In this document: one piece after another, positions 33,840 to 42,668 of the stretch
How the letters are laid out: each line of letters opens with the position of its first letter
How positions within the stretch are numbered: position 1 is the stretch's first letter
DNA from: Actinoallomurus sp050942425
Lineage (GTDB): Bacteria > Actinomycetota > Actinomycetes > Streptosporangiales > Streptosporangiaceae
DNA: 64,000 bases
Reading direction: 5' to 3'
Assembly: GCF_050942425.1 (NCBI RefSeq)
Contig: NZ_CP192063.1
Location: forward strand, 372,001 to 436,000
Program-made: the position numbers and the translations under genes
The notes under the pieces: model-generated
What the model was told of the DNA's origin: nothing
The model's database searches: none
What the model saw: the letters and a program-made list of their open reading frames with translations, nothing else

Positions 33840-34128
33840 GTTCGGGGTCGTCGCCGGGAGCGCCGATCTCCGACGGCAGCGGTCGGCGGGCCTGCTTCTC
33901 CAGCGCGGTGAGACAGGCGTTGGTCGCGATGCGGTGCAGCCACGTGCGCAGCGACGCACGCCGCTCGTCGAACCGGTCGTACGCCCGCCACGCCCGCAGC
34001 AGCGTCTCCTGGACGAGGTCCTCGGCCTCGTGGACCGACCCCAGCATCCGGTAACAGTGCGCCAGCAGCTCCGACCGGTACGGGTCGGCCCGGCGCTCGA
34101 AGTCCTCGCTGACCGGCACCTGTGTCAC
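33829..34128 (-). pseudogene. N-terminal region-2 part of a decayed ECF sigma factor
   Basis: Region 2 is complete (ELLAHCYRMLGSVHEAEDLV, TLLRAWRAYDRFDERRASLR, TWLHRIATNACLTALE) and ends in DDPEQRL then TAG. Reading on past the stop in the same frame gives PGHEVSWLQPLPDAML, normal for SigG-like ECF factors with a SnoaL domain, then noise. So the stop is a nonsense mutation in a once longer gene. Start near GTG 34128 or 34119 with GGGGAAGG just ahead; GTG choice uncertain. Confidence 0.75.
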
Positions 34129-34364
34129 GCCTTCCCCTGGACCGCGGAGACCCGACACTACCCTCCGCTGCCGTCGCTCCGTCAGATCCCGGTCGCCCAC
34201 CACCATGCCCATGAATTCCTCCTCGCGTGTACGTACTCCGCGGGAGAGGCGAACTCATCGCCCCGCGGCGACGGATCGGAGTCCGATGAATCGGGTCCGG
34301 CCGCTCGGTATGTACCGGCGGGCGCTCCCCAGAGCCGCCCGCGACCTACCGAACGGAGACAGCC

Positions 34365-35825
34365 ATGACCAGACCGGTGCTCGCTTCGCAGCGCGCCGCA
34401 GCGACGCGTGAGGGGGAGGGGCGACGTTGGCTCATGCTCGCCGTGCTGCTGCTCGGCCAGTTCATGGGCCTGCTGGACGTCTTCATCGTGAACGTCGCGA
34501 TGCCCGCCATCGGCGCCGACCTGCACGCCTCGGGCGCGTCACTCCAGCTCGTCGTGGGCGGCTATACCGCGGCGTACGCGATGCTGCTCATCACCGGAGC
34601 ACGGTTCGGCACCCTGTACGGCCGACGGCGGATGTACCTTCTCGGCGTCATCGTGTTCACGGCGACGTCGTTCGCCTGCGGCGTCGCGCCGGGGACCGGG
34701 GTGCTGATCGCGTGCCGGTTCCTCCAGGGCGCGGGGGCGGCGGTCATGGTGCCGCAGATCATGAGTCTCATCCAGACGCGATTCACCGGCCCGGCGCGTG
34801 CGAAGGCGCTGTCCGCGTACGGCGTGGTGCTGTCGCTCGGCTCGGTCGCCGGCCTGGTGATCGGCGGACTGCTCGTCAGCGCGGACCTGTTCGGGCTGAC
34901 CTGGCGGCCGGCCTTCCTCGTCAACGTCCCGCTCGGCGTCGTCCTCGCCCTTCTCGTGCCGCGCCTCGTGCCCGCCGACGAGCCGGACGCGGCCCGCCGC
35001 ATCGACGTGCTCGGTCTCGCGATCGCGACCTCGGCGGCCTTCCTGATCGTGCTGCCGCTGGTCCTCGGCCGTGAGGAAGGCTGGCCGGCGTGGAGCCTCG
35101 GCTGCGTCGCCGCCGGAGTCGTCCTGGCCGGGATCTTCGTTCCGGTCGAACGGCGCGTGGCGGGACGTGGCGGGGATCCCCTGCTGGACCCGGCGGTACT
35201 GCGCAACCCCGGCGTCAGAGCCGGGATCGGCGCGCTCGCCGCCATGCAGGTGGGTTACGGAGGGTTCCTCTTCGTCTGCACCCTCCACCTGGAGGCCGGT
35301 CTCGGTGACAGCGCCCTGCGGGTCGGCCTCACCTATCTCCCGATGGCCGCGACGTTCGGGCTCGTCGGCTTCTACTGGCGTGCGCTGCCGGCCGTCGCCC
35401 ACCGCGTGCTTCCGCCCATCGGGCTGGGCCTGTGCGCCGTGGCCTACCTCGGCATTTCGGCGGCCGTCCGCACCGGCGCGAGCGGCGGCGCGCTGATGTG
35501 GGCGGCGCTCGCGGTGGACGGGGTCGGCATGGGCCTGGCGGTCAGTCCGCTGCTCGCCCGGTCGCTGCTGCACGTCCCGCTCTCGCAGGCGGCCGACGCC
35601 AGCGGCCTGCTCACCACCACGATGCAACTGGGCCAGGTCCTGGGCGTCGCCGCCTTCGGCACGGTGTTCCTCTCGCTCCGGGACCACACCGCCGCCCACG
35701 CCACGTCGGCGCACGCATCCGCGACCGCCATGGCCACCACCGGTCACTGGCTCGCCCTGCTGGCGGCGATCGGCGTGCTCCCGGCGATCGCGCTCGCCCG
35801 TACGGCCCGAATCGCGTCGCCTTAG
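34365..35825 (+). CDS. MFS transporter, 14-helix DHA2/EmrB type
   Basis: A 486-residue drug/H+ antiporter. Helix 1 reads LLLGQFMGLLDVFIVNVAMPAI with the DHA2 D1 motif, motif A follows as GARFGTLYGRRRMYLLGV, and motif C-like GSVAGLVIGGLL is in helix 5. Fourteen hydrophobic segments fit the length. ATG 34365 with GGAGAC nine bases upstream. It is divergent from the decayed sigma gene. Substrate unknown; may export a drug or metabolite. Confidence 0.92.
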   Translation: MTRPVLASQRAAATREGEGRRWLMLAVLLLGQFMGLLDVFIVNVAMPAIGADLHASGASLQLVVGGYTAAYAMLLITGARFGTLYGRRRMYLLGVIVFTATSFACGVAPGTGVLIACRFLQGAGAAVMVPQIMSLIQTRFTGPARAKALSAYGVVLSLGSVAGLVIGGLLVSADLFGLTWRPAFLVNVPLGVVLALLVPRLVPADEPDAARRIDVLGLAIATSAAFLIVLPLVLGREEGWPAWSLGCVAAGVVLAGIFVPVERRVAGRGGDPLLDPAVLRNPGVRAGIGALAAMQVGYGGFLFVCTLHLEAGLGDSALRVGLTYLPMAATFGLVGFYWRALPAVAHRVLPPIGLGLCAVAYLGISAAVRTGASGGALMWAALAVDGVGMGLAVSPLLARSLLHVPLSQAADASGLLTTTMQLGQVLGVAAFGTVFLSLRDHTAAHATSAHASATAMATTGHWLALLAAIGVLPAIALARTARIASP

Positions 35826-35834
35826 GCTCGCGAT

Positions 35835-36167
35835 GTGAAGTACTTGCTGTTGATCTGCGGAGACGGCCCGGCGTACGAGGCGATGCTCGCCGACCCGGAC
35901 TTCCTGCCCGCCTGCAAGGCCTGGGCCGCGGCCCGCGGCGAAAACCTGATCACGACCGGTGGGCTGGAACCCCCGGCGGACGCCACGACCGTCCGCGTCC
36001 GCGATGGCGAGGTCCTTCTCACCGACGGCCCGTTCGCCGAGTCCAAGGAGGTCGTCGCCGGGTTCAGCCTGATCGAATGCGCCTCGCGCGAAGAGGCCCT
36101 CAAAGCGGCCCGGACCCATCCGGTGGCGCGCCACGGGACGATCGAGCTACGCGCCGTACAGCCGTGA
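35835..36167 (+). CDS. YciI/DGPF domain protein
   Basis: A 110-residue protein with the family signature LLTDGPFAESKEVVAGFSLIE and the His-containing tail ARTHPVARHGTIELR. It is a ferredoxin-like dimer of the YCII superfamily. The GTG start has no ribosome site, so it may be translated by coupling from the MFS gene nine bases upstream. Its stop overlaps the GTG of the ECF42 sigma gene (GTGA). In actinobacteria DGPF proteins are the standard partner of ECF42 sigma factors. Confidence 0.9.
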   Translation: MKYLLLICGDGPAYEAMLADPDFLPACKAWAAARGENLITTGGLEPPADATTVRVRDGEVLLTDGPFAESKEVVAGFSLIECASREEALKAARTHPVARHGTIELRAVQP

Positions 36168-37393
36168 ACGTCGAGTCGACGATCGCGGGCCTGTTCCGGG
36201 AGGAATGGGGTCAGGTCGTCGCGACGCTCATCCGGCTGACCGGCGACTGGGACCTGGCCGAGGACTGCGCGCAGGACGCCTTCACCCAGGCGATCCAGCG
36301 GTGGCCGGCGGAGGGGATTCCGCCGAGGCCGGGCGCGTGGCTCACCACGACCGCGCGCAACAAGGCGATCGACCGGCTCCGCCGGGCCGCCGTGGGCGTC
36401 GCCAAGATGCGCGAGCTGGCATCCGCCGTCTCCACGGCGGATGTGGACGGGGCCGATGGGTTCCCGGACGACCGGCTGCGGCTCATGTTCACGTGCTGCC
36501 ATCCCGCCCTGCCGTTCGAGGCCCGGGTCGCGCTCACGCTACGGACCCTGGCCGGCCTGACCACGGCCGAGATCGCCCGAGCCTTCCTGGTCTCGGAGGG
36601 CACCATGTCCAAGCGGCTCACCCGGGCCAAAGGCAGGATCCGCGACGAGGGGATCCCGTTCCAGATACCGTCGCCGGAACTGCTGCCCGAACGGCTCGCC
36701 TCCGTGCTGGGCGTCCTCTATCTGCTCTTCAACGAGGGGTACGCGGCCAGCGGCGGTGACGCACTGATCCGGCAGGGCCTCTCGGACGAGGCGATCCGGC
36801 TGGGCCGCCTGCTCGTCCGGCTGATGCCGGAGGAGCCCGAGGCCGCCGGGCTGCTGGCGCTGATGGTGCTCCATGACGCCCGGCGTCCGGCCCGGCTCGA
36901 TGGCGACGCACTGGTGCCGCTGGAGGAACAGGACCGCTCCCGGTGGCAGCACGAGCGGATCGCCGAGGGGACGGCAGTGCTCGACGAGGCGCTGCGCCAC
37001 GGGCGCGTGGGGCCGTACCAGATCCAGGCCGCGATCGCCGCGTGCCACGCGACCGCACCCTCCTTCGAGGAGACGCCCTGGGTTGAGATCGCGGCCCTCT
37101 ACCGCCGTCTCGAAGCACTTGTCCCATCCGCGATCGTCCGGCTGAACCGGGCGATCGCCGTGGGGATGGTCGACCCGGGGCGGGGACTGGCCCTTCTGTC
37201 GGCCCTGGAATCCGAGCTGCGCGACCATCACCTGCTGCCCGCCGCTCAAGCCGACCTCCTGCGCCGTCAGGGACGCCGTCCCGAGGCGGCCCTCGCCTAC
37301 CGGTCGGCCCTGGCTCTGGCGCCGACCGGGCCGGAGCGCCGCTACCTCGAACGGAGACTCGCCGAGATCTCCGCCGGCGGGCTGTCCGTCTGA
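36164..37393 (+). CDS. ECF42 sigma factor with C-terminal TPR-like extension
   Basis: A 409-residue ECF sigma factor. Region 2 (LTGDWDLAEDCAQDAFTQAIQRWPAEGI, PGAWLTTTARNKAIDRLRR) and region 4 (LTTAEIARAFLVSEGTMSKRLTRAKGRI) are followed by ~200 residues of helices (NEGYAASGGDALIRQGLSDE, RLGRLLVRLMPEEPEAAGLLALM, and a final RQGRRPEAALAYRSALAL) with TPR-like periodicity. This is the ECF42 architecture, in which the C-terminal extension is needed for activity and a DGPF protein is encoded next door, as here. No anti-sigma factor is seen, in line with the group. Confidence 0.93.
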   Translation: MNVESTIAGLFREEWGQVVATLIRLTGDWDLAEDCAQDAFTQAIQRWPAEGIPPRPGAWLTTTARNKAIDRLRRAAVGVAKMRELASAVSTADVDGADGFPDDRLRLMFTCCHPALPFEARVALTLRTLAGLTTAEIARAFLVSEGTMSKRLTRAKGRIRDEGIPFQIPSPELLPERLASVLGVLYLLFNEGYAASGGDALIRQGLSDEAIRLGRLLVRLMPEEPEAAGLLALMVLHDARRPARLDGDALVPLEEQDRSRWQHERIAEGTAVLDEALRHGRVGPYQIQAAIAACHATAPSFEETPWVEIAALYRRLEALVPSAIVRLNRAIAVGMVDPGRGLALLSALESELRDHHLLPAAQADLLRRQGRRPEAALAYRSALALAPTGPERRYLERRLAEISAGGLSV

Positions 37394-37446
37394 CACGAGG
37401 CCGTTCGTAGGTGGGGTGAGATCGGAACACCGGAAAGGCCGAGACC

Positions 37447-38217
37447 ATGAACATCACACATTCCGCCGACGGCACCGCGATCGCCTTCGACCGACTGGGA
37501 TCGGGCAGCCCGATCATCCTGGTAAGCGGCGCGTCCTGCACCCGCGGCGTCCACGCGCCGCTGGCCGAACTGCTGTCGGCCGGACACACGGTCCTCAACT
37601 ACGACCGGCGAGGACGCGGCGACAGCGGAGACACCCCGCCGTACGCGGTCGAGCGCGAGATCGAGGACCTCGCCGCGCTGATCGCGGAGGCCGGCGGCTC
37701 CGCGGCCGTGTTCGGCAACTCCTCTGGCGCGATCCTGGCGTTGCGCGCGGCGGCTGCGGGCCTGCCGGTCACCCGGCTCGCCCTGTGGGAGCCGCCGTTC
37801 CAGCTCGACGCCGACGCGCCCCGGCGCGCCCGCGCGTACGTCACCGAGCTGACGACCTGCCTGGCCGAAGACCGTCGTGGGGACGCCATGGCACTGTTCA
37901 TGCGCTTTGTCGGCATGCCATCCGGCGTGATCGACCAGATGCGTCGGGCTCCGATGTGGGCGTCCATGGAGGCCATCGCCCCGACCCTCGCCTATGACGC
38001 CGCCGTCGTCGGAGACGGCGGTCTCCCGGCGGGTCTCGCGGACGTCGAGATCCCGACCCTGGTGCTGACCGGCTCCAAGACCGGCGCGTGGGCTCCGGCC
38101 GCCGCCGTCGCCCTGCTGGACGCCCTGCCGTCCGGCCGCCACACGACCCTCGACGGCCAGGACCACAACGTCTCCTGGGACGTCTTGGCCCCGCCCCTCG
38201 CGTCCTTCCTCTCCTGA
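37447..38217 (+). CDS. Alpha/beta hydrolase
   Basis: A 256-residue cytoplasmic hydrolase. Strand 3 LNYDRRGRGDSGDT is typical, the nucleophile motif is GNSSG (in AAVFGNSSGAILAL), an acidic residue sits in LVLTGSKTGAW and the His in GQDHNVSWDV. Small compared with epoxide hydrolases, closer to the esterase/lyase group. It may belong with the YciI-ECF42 pair as a regulated target, being 53 bases downstream in the same direction (inference). Confidence 0.9.
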   Translation: MNITHSADGTAIAFDRLGSGSPIILVSGASCTRGVHAPLAELLSAGHTVLNYDRRGRGDSGDTPPYAVEREIEDLAALIAEAGGSAAVFGNSSGAILALRAAAAGLPVTRLALWEPPFQLDADAPRRARAYVTELTTCLAEDRRGDAMALFMRFVGMPSGVIDQMRRAPMWASMEAIAPTLAYDAAVVGDGGLPAGLADVEIPTLVLTGSKTGAWAPAAAVALLDALPSGRHTTLDGQDHNVSWDVLAPPLASFLS

Positions 38218-38272
38218 GCCCGTACGATCCTCGACGTCGTCTCCATGCCATCGGGTGCGAGGTGGCCCCGTG

Positions 38273-38878
38273 TCACTCGTACCGCTGGACCGGTGTGCCG
38301 GTGGCGGTCACGACCTGGCGGCCACGGAGCGGAGAGTGCAGCGTGACGTCGGTGTAGCGCGTCGTGTACGGCCCGAATCCGCCCCACGGCCGGCCTCCGT
38401 CGGCGCAGTTCTCGCCGTTCCGGCTGAAGCCGCCCTCATAGAGGGTGACCGTCACCCTTGACGCGGTCTCGGTGACGGTGACGTGGTCGAGCACGCACCC
38501 GATCCGCTCCGCCCACGACCGCCAGATCACGCGCAGCCTCATGCCGTGCCCGGAGTACGCGTCCGGACCGATCGCGACCGGGTTCGCGGAACCCGGTTCC
38601 GCCCGCACCTTCTCGCTCTCGGTCGTGCCGTGCAGGCGAGGCTCCGCCGTGGCATGGGCGTGGTCGACCCAGCTGACCGTGACGAGGGCCACGACGGCGA
38701 GCGCGGCCAGACCTCGCCACGCGGCACTGGCCTCCCACCACCGCGTGTAGCGGTCGTCCGGATGGTCACGGGCCCAGGCCTTCGCCGGTACGCTCCACAA
38801 CCTCCGAGGAGCGACGAGCATCACGACGGCCAGGGGCACGACCACGACCCAGGCGACGGCGAGCCACCACGGCGGCAT
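38273..38878 (-). CDS. Two-TM protein with DUF6199-like N-terminus
   Basis: A 201-residue protein. N-terminal helix LAVAWVVVVPLAVVMLVAPRRLW, then a segment RYTRWWEASAAWRGLAALAV typical of DUF6199-like actinobacterial membrane proteins, a second helix, and an extracellular domain of about 120 residues with two Cys (GCVLDH, ENCADGG) that could bond. Function unknown. Divergent from the GH114 lipoprotein; 62 bases separate the starts. Confidence 0.7.
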   Translation of the reverse strand: MPPWWLAVAWVVVVPLAVVMLVAPRRLWSVPAKAWARDHPDDRYTRWWEASAAWRGLAALAVVALVTVSWVDHAHATAEPRLHGTTESEKVRAEPGSANPVAIGPDAYSGHGMRLRVIWRSWAERIGCVLDHVTVTETASRVTVTLYEGGFSRNGENCADGGRPWGGFGPYTTRYTDVTLHSPLRGRQVVTATGTPVQRYE

Positions 38879-38940
38879 GGATCCCTCCCATCCGCCGAAC
38901 GCCTGACGGCCGGGCGATGCTGGCGGTAGCTTGATCGCTT

Positions 38941-39774
38941 ATGTCACGGTTGCGTCGTCGGTACGTATTGTTCACCCTGGCCGCCCTGTCACTCGCCGGT
39001 TGTGGCACGGGTGCCGGGGCCAAGGACACGGCCGCGCACGGCGCATCGTCGGCGACGACCCAGGCGACCTCCTGGTGGCGGCCGAAGGTCGGCGTGAGCT
39101 GGCAGTGGCAGCTCAGCGGCAAGATCGACACATCGGTCAACGCGAGCGTCTTCGACGTCGACATGTTCGAGACGCCCAAGTCCACCGTGACCGCGCTGCA
39201 CAAAAAGGGCCGCAAGGTCATCTGCTACGTGAGCATCGGCTCGGCGGAGAAAGGTCGGCCCGACTACAACAAGTTCCCCAAGTCCATCCTCGGCAAGAAG
39301 CTCGACGGGTGGCCGAATGAACGCTGGGTCGACATCCGCAAGATCGACGTACTGCAGCGCATCTGGGCCGCGCGCCTGGATCAGTGCAAGGCGAAGGGGT
39401 TCGACGGCGTCGAGCCGGACAACGTTGACGCCTACCAGAACAAGTCCGGCTTCCCGCTGACCGCGAAGCATCAACTGGCGTTCAACCGGATGCTCGCGCG
39501 CGTCGCCCACCAGAAGGGCCTGGCGGTCGGGCTGAAGAACGACCTCGACCAGATCCCGTCCCTGGTCAAGGACTTCGACTTCGCGGTGAACGAGCAGTGC
39601 GCGGAGTACAAGGAGTGCTCGGATCTCAAGCCGTTCATCACGGCCGGCAAGCCCGTCTTCCACGCCGAGTACAACCTGCCCCTGAGTAGGTTCTGCCCCG
39701 AGTCCAAGCGCCTGCGGCTCAGCTCCATCCGCAAGACCCTCGACCTCACCGCCAAGCGCCAGACCTGCCCCTGA
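38941..39774 (+). CDS. GH114-like glycoside hydrolase lipoprotein
   Basis: A 277-residue lipoprotein (lipobox SLAGC, Ser/Thr linker). The mature part is a TIM-barrel of the GH114/endo-alpha-1,4-polygalactosaminidase class: VGVSWQWQLSGKIDTS, KVICYVSIGSAEKGRPDYNK, ARLDQCKAKGFDGVEPDNVDAYQNKSGF (acidic residues E and D conserved), then GLAVGLKNDLDQI and FDFAVNEQC. It should cut galactosamine-containing polymers at the cell surface. Two small secreted proteins follow in the same direction. Confidence 0.88.
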   Translation: MSRLRRRYVLFTLAALSLAGCGTGAGAKDTAAHGASSATTQATSWWRPKVGVSWQWQLSGKIDTSVNASVFDVDMFETPKSTVTALHKKGRKVICYVSIGSAEKGRPDYNKFPKSILGKKLDGWPNERWVDIRKIDVLQRIWAARLDQCKAKGFDGVEPDNVDAYQNKSGFPLTAKHQLAFNRMLARVAHQKGLAVGLKNDLDQIPSLVKDFDFAVNEQCAEYKECSDLKPFITAGKPVFHAEYNLPLSRFCPESKRLRLSSIRKTLDLTAKRQTCP

Positions 39775-39825
39775 CCTCCGACGCTCGGGCCACCCTCGGT
39801 ACGCGGTGATCCGACGGTAGGGCCC

Positions 39826-39853
39826 CTGGTCCCGGCCGAGTTTGGGACCAGAG
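39826..39853 (+). terminator. Inverted repeat behind GH114 gene
   Basis: CTGGTCCC (39826-39833) and GGGACCAG (39844-39851) form an 8-bp stem with a 10-base loop, extended imperfectly by CC/AGG. It lies 52 bases past the GH114 stop. Confidence 0.45.
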
Positions 39854-39956
39854 GTCCAATTATCGCCCACGGTCTACCTCGGAAAACGGCCGATCGCTAA
39901 GCTCACTCCGCTCATATCGATTAGCCGCATAATGGCCTGAGCGAGGGAACAAAGAG

Positions 39957-40394
39957 ATGGGTATTCGTCGGAGGCTGGCCGTATCGACGGTCGCCGCTCT
40001 GTCGCTCGCCGGTTTCGCCGCGGTCACCGCGGCCCCGGCCGAGGCCGCAGTCCACGGTTCGTGCGGCAAGGGCTGGTCCACCACGCCGCGGGACAAGGTG
40101 GCCATCAAAAGTGGCAAGACCACGTACGCCAACGTGTACGTGTACGTGAAGTCCTACCCGCATTCCAACTATCGAGATGTCTGTGCGATCGTCCGAGCCG
40201 CCGGGAAATATACGAGTTCGAAGCACCTAATGATGATCGGGCTCCAATTCAAGGACAAGGCCCCGGCGAAGGAGGGCACCGCCAGGTACTACGTCGGGCC
40301 GGTGAAGACTTCGCTCAGCGGTAGGTACCGGTCGTTCGGCACGATCACGATCGGCAAGACCGTGCACCACGTCAGCGGTCCCTGGCGGACCTGA
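39957..40394 (+). CDS. Secreted hypothetical protein
   Basis: A 145-residue exported protein. Signal peptide cleaved near APAEAAV. The mature 114 residues are basic and beta-rich with two Cys (GSCGKGW, DVCAIVRAAG), likely disulfide-bonded. No family recognised. It is followed 59 bases on by the ricin-type lectin, and both are preceded by the GH114 enzyme, so they may bind or act on the same glycan. Confidence 0.75.
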   Translation: MGIRRRLAVSTVAALSLAGFAAVTAAPAEAAVHGSCGKGWSTTPRDKVAIKSGKTTYANVYVYVKSYPHSNYRDVCAIVRAAGKYTSSKHLMMIGLQFKDKAPAKEGTARYYVGPVKTSLSGRYRSFGTITIGKTVHHVSGPWRT

Positions 40395-40453
40395 CCCGGC
40401 CCGCGAGTCGTCGCCCAGGGCAAGTTATGAACTCGGATGAGAAAGGACGGACT

Positions 40454-40969
40454 ATGCGCAAACGGAGTCTGGCCGCCGCCGTGGCGACCGCGACCACGCT
40501 GCTGGTCCCCGCTCTGGCCGCCACGCCGGCCAACGCCGCGAGCAGCTTCCACTTTACGAACGACGTGTCGTGGAAGTGCATCGCGGGATCAGGAACGAAC
40601 GTTTTCATCGATGCCTGCGGTGGCAGTGCCTCCCACAAGAAAACGGTTACCTTCCAGGTCAAGTGGGGAAATCACCTCGTCAACGTCGCCAGCGGCAAGT
40701 GCCTGGACATCGCGCTCGGTTCGAACAAAAAAGTGAACAGCGGCGACTACGTGGTGCAGAAAACCTGTAGCCGGAACGCTGCAAACCAGAAGTGGGACAT
40801 TACTGGCGGGACTCCCGACAAGGGCGGCGAGTGGCTGACGATCATGCAGATGTCAAAGCCGCACCTCTTCATCTCGGAGAAGGGGGCCACGAAGTACTCC
40901 AAGGTGATCGTGGAGAAGCAGGGCTACCCCGTCCCCGACAGGCAGCTCTGGTTCAAGACCCCGGCGTAA
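40454..40969 (+). CDS. Secreted ricin-type beta-trefoil lectin
   Basis: A 171-residue exported protein. ATG 40454 is chosen because GAAAGGA lies six bases upstream; signal peptide ends near ANA-ASS. The mature part has Q-x-W-like segments (NQKWDITGG, DRQLWFK) and CLDIALGSN, typical for ricin/R-type carbohydrate-binding modules. Two Cys pairs are possible. It lacks a catalytic domain, so it is a free lectin. Last of three secreted genes. Confidence 0.75.
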   Translation: MRKRSLAAAVATATTLLVPALAATPANAASSFHFTNDVSWKCIAGSGTNVFIDACGGSASHKKTVTFQVKWGNHLVNVASGKCLDIALGSNKKVNSGDYVVQKTCSRNAANQKWDITGGTPDKGGEWLTIMQMSKPHLFISEKGATKYSKVIVEKQGYPVPDRQLWFKTPA

Positions 40970-41403
40970 GTGGCCTTCGCCTCGACGCTCTGAGCGGAGT
41001 CGGCTGAGCGGTTCTACGGCGTGAGGGTCGCGTTCGAGCCGTCGGCGGCGCGTCCGTGGGGGTTCGCCCTTATCTGAGGGAGGGGAGAACCCCCATGCAA
41101 CCGGATCACCGTGACTCGGTGATCACCTGATCGACACCCGGCCGACCCAACAACGCCTTCAGGACCGCCTGGACATCGGCGCGCCCACGCGAGCATGGCC
41201 GGCCGGATGAGCCCGACGGCGTGTTCGCGGTACAACTCGTCGACGTCGGCGGGTGCCCGCGCGGAAGAGGCCATTTCAGTGTCCACATTCGAGAGACGCC
41301 TCAGCGCCCGGAATGCTGCGTGGCTACGTGGCCGGATCGGCGCGCGGGAGGAGCCGCTGCGCCCGGGCTACTCGATCAACCGCCTATTGCTCCACGATGC
41401 CGC
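40970..41403. other. 434-base gene-poor stretch with relics
   Basis: No intact gene. A small inverted repeat (GGGGGTTC-GAACCCCC, 41057-41064 and 41087-41094, with a 22-base loop) and GTGATC half-sites at 41109-41137 lie near 41.1 kb. On the minus strand the part 41014-41274 resembles the start of an ECF sigma factor. The rest shows nothing I can name. Confidence 0.4.
41014..41274 (-). pseudogene. Fragment resembling an ECF sigma N-terminus
   Basis: The first 35 codons, ADVDELYREHAVGLIRPAML, are the usual beginning of SigE-type ECF factors. The frame then becomes unlike any sigma region 2 and ends after ~86 codons. It looks like a degraded copy. Low confidence because the similarity covers less than 40 residues. 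Confidence 0.3.
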
Positions 41404-41745
41404 TCATGCGGAGCGCGCCAGGCCCGCGCTGCGCAACTCTTCGGGTACGGCATCGTGTACGACCTTGGACCATGCGGCCAAGACGGGCGCAGGAGGAGTT
41501 GCCGCCTCGCTAGAGCCCAACCTTTCCTCGATCCAGGAGCGGATGAGCGTAGTGGGCTTGACACCGAGTTCGGCGGCCGCAGCCCGAACCTCGTCCATCG
41601 TCGACTTGGGGAGCCGGATCGACGACACGATCATGACGTCCGATGAGAGCGGCTCGTGGCGCTTCAGGTCCGCTTTGGCGATCTCCTGGCTGATGTCGGT
41701 CGTTTCGTAATGCTCGGCAATCCCGTCCAGTTCCTTGCCGTCCAT
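41404..41745 (-). CDS. Ribbon-helix-helix (CopG/BrnA-like) antitoxin
   Basis: A 113-residue protein. An N-terminal extension precedes the RHH motif MIVSSIRLPKSTMDEVRAAAAELGV followed by KPTTLIRSWIEERL. The C-terminal 40 residues are helical and Ala-rich. RHH proteins of this sort neutralise toxins and autoregulate. It is the third gene of a module with the Phd-like antitoxin and the toxin-like gene, 37 bases after the latter, so it may be an added regulator. Confidence 0.7.
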   Translation of the reverse strand: MDGKELDGIAEHYETTDISQEIAKADLKRHEPLSSDVMIVSSIRLPKSTMDEVRAAAAELGVKPTTLIRSWIEERLGSSEAATPPAPVLAAWSKVVHDAVPEELRSAGLARSA

Positions 41746-41782
41746 CTCAACCGGCCTTTCGAGTGAACGTGCGCTTGGCGAC

Positions 41783-42208
41783 TCACATATCGTCGATCCA
41801 GTACCGCTGCAGTCGGACGATTGCCTGCTCCCGGGTCATCTCGGCGACCTCCTTCTCGGAGACGCCGACCCGAGTGATCAGAAGATGAACCATGTCGGCA
41901 GGCAGGGCATCTTTGTCCGGTAGGGGCGCTCCTCTGCCTGGTCTTTCGCCATCGCGAACACAGGCCCAGAACTCCTGCTCAGAGACGTTCAGCTGGTCGC
42001 GGAGGACGTGCGCCCAAAGCTGCTTTGCATAGCCGCTGCGATCCACCGGATGGGAGATCCTCGTCCGCAGGATCGATCCGTCTGGCAGGTCGAGTTCGTA
42101 GGTGACGTGGTGTGATCCGGCGCGCCCGCGAGCGTTGCGTACTCGACGCCATCCTTCGGTCACGCAGAAGCACTCGTGATCCTTCCTGGTGGGCTGCGGC
42201 CAGGTCAT
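41783..42208 (-). CDS. Toxin-like protein of a type II TA module
   Basis: A 141-residue protein. It starts TWPQPTRKDHECFCVTEGW and has GSHHVTYELDLPDGSILRTR, ISHPVDRSGYAKQLWAHVL and a C-terminal helix. I recognise this as the actinobacterial family often annotated cytotoxic translational repressor of toxin-antitoxin stability system. The ATG overlaps the stop of the upstream Phd-like gene (ATGA), the normal antitoxin-first order. Toxic activity is not shown. Confidence 0.7.
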   Translation of the reverse strand: MTWPQPTRKDHECFCVTEGWRRVRNARGRAGSHHVTYELDLPDGSILRTRISHPVDRSGYAKQLWAHVLRDQLNVSEQEFWACVRDGERPGRGAPLPDKDALPADMVHLLITRVGVSEKEVAEMTREQAIVRLQRYWIDDM

Positions 42209-42621
42209 GTGCCGTCCCCGATCAGCCAGTCGCGCAGCTGGTCATCGTTGCTCAGATCGATTAGCTGGACGAGCCCCCACTGCTGGCGATGGTTGGGGGC
42301 CTCGCGCAGTCGTTCTTGCCAATCGTGGGCATAGTCGCGAAGCGCGTCGACCATCTCGGCGATCGCATCGTCGAACGTGGTGCCATCGGCGGCGATGGGC
42401 AACCCGGGTAGGAAGACAGACCAACCGCCACCCTCGGCGACGACCTGTGCCCGAACCGGACTCACAACGGCGAGGAAGTGCCGCAGCCGATCCGCATCGA
42501 CGACCGCGGCCATGGAGGACTCCCGGCGGACGGTAGCGGTGCATCCCAGCTCGGCCGCATCGAGGAGATCCTTCAGATGTGCGCGAGCCTCCGTGTAGCT
42601 GTTGAAGTGCACAGACGACAT
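42205..42621 (-). CDS. Phd/prevent-host-death family antitoxin
   Basis: A 138-residue protein from the ATG with AGGGAGTGG four bases ahead. SSVHFNSYTEARAHLKDLLD, then RRESSMAAVVDADRLRHFL are the dimeric DNA-binding N-terminal half of Phd/YefM-type antitoxins; the remaining residues form an extension (GGGWSVFLPGLPIAADGTTF, DAIAEMVDALRDYAHDWQ) that resembles a HicB-like fold and may bind the toxin. It leads the TA module and probably represses it through the palindrome at 42669-42690. Confidence 0.75.
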   Translation of the reverse strand: MSSVHFNSYTEARAHLKDLLDAAELGCTATVRRESSMAAVVDADRLRHFLAVVSPVRAQVVAEGGGWSVFLPGLPIAADGTTFDDAIAEMVDALRDYAHDWQERLREAPNHRQQWGLVQLIDLSNDDQLRDWLIGDGT

Positions 42622-42668
42622 GATGCCACTCCCTGTCATCAATCATGCCGTTTCCGTGAACACGGCAA

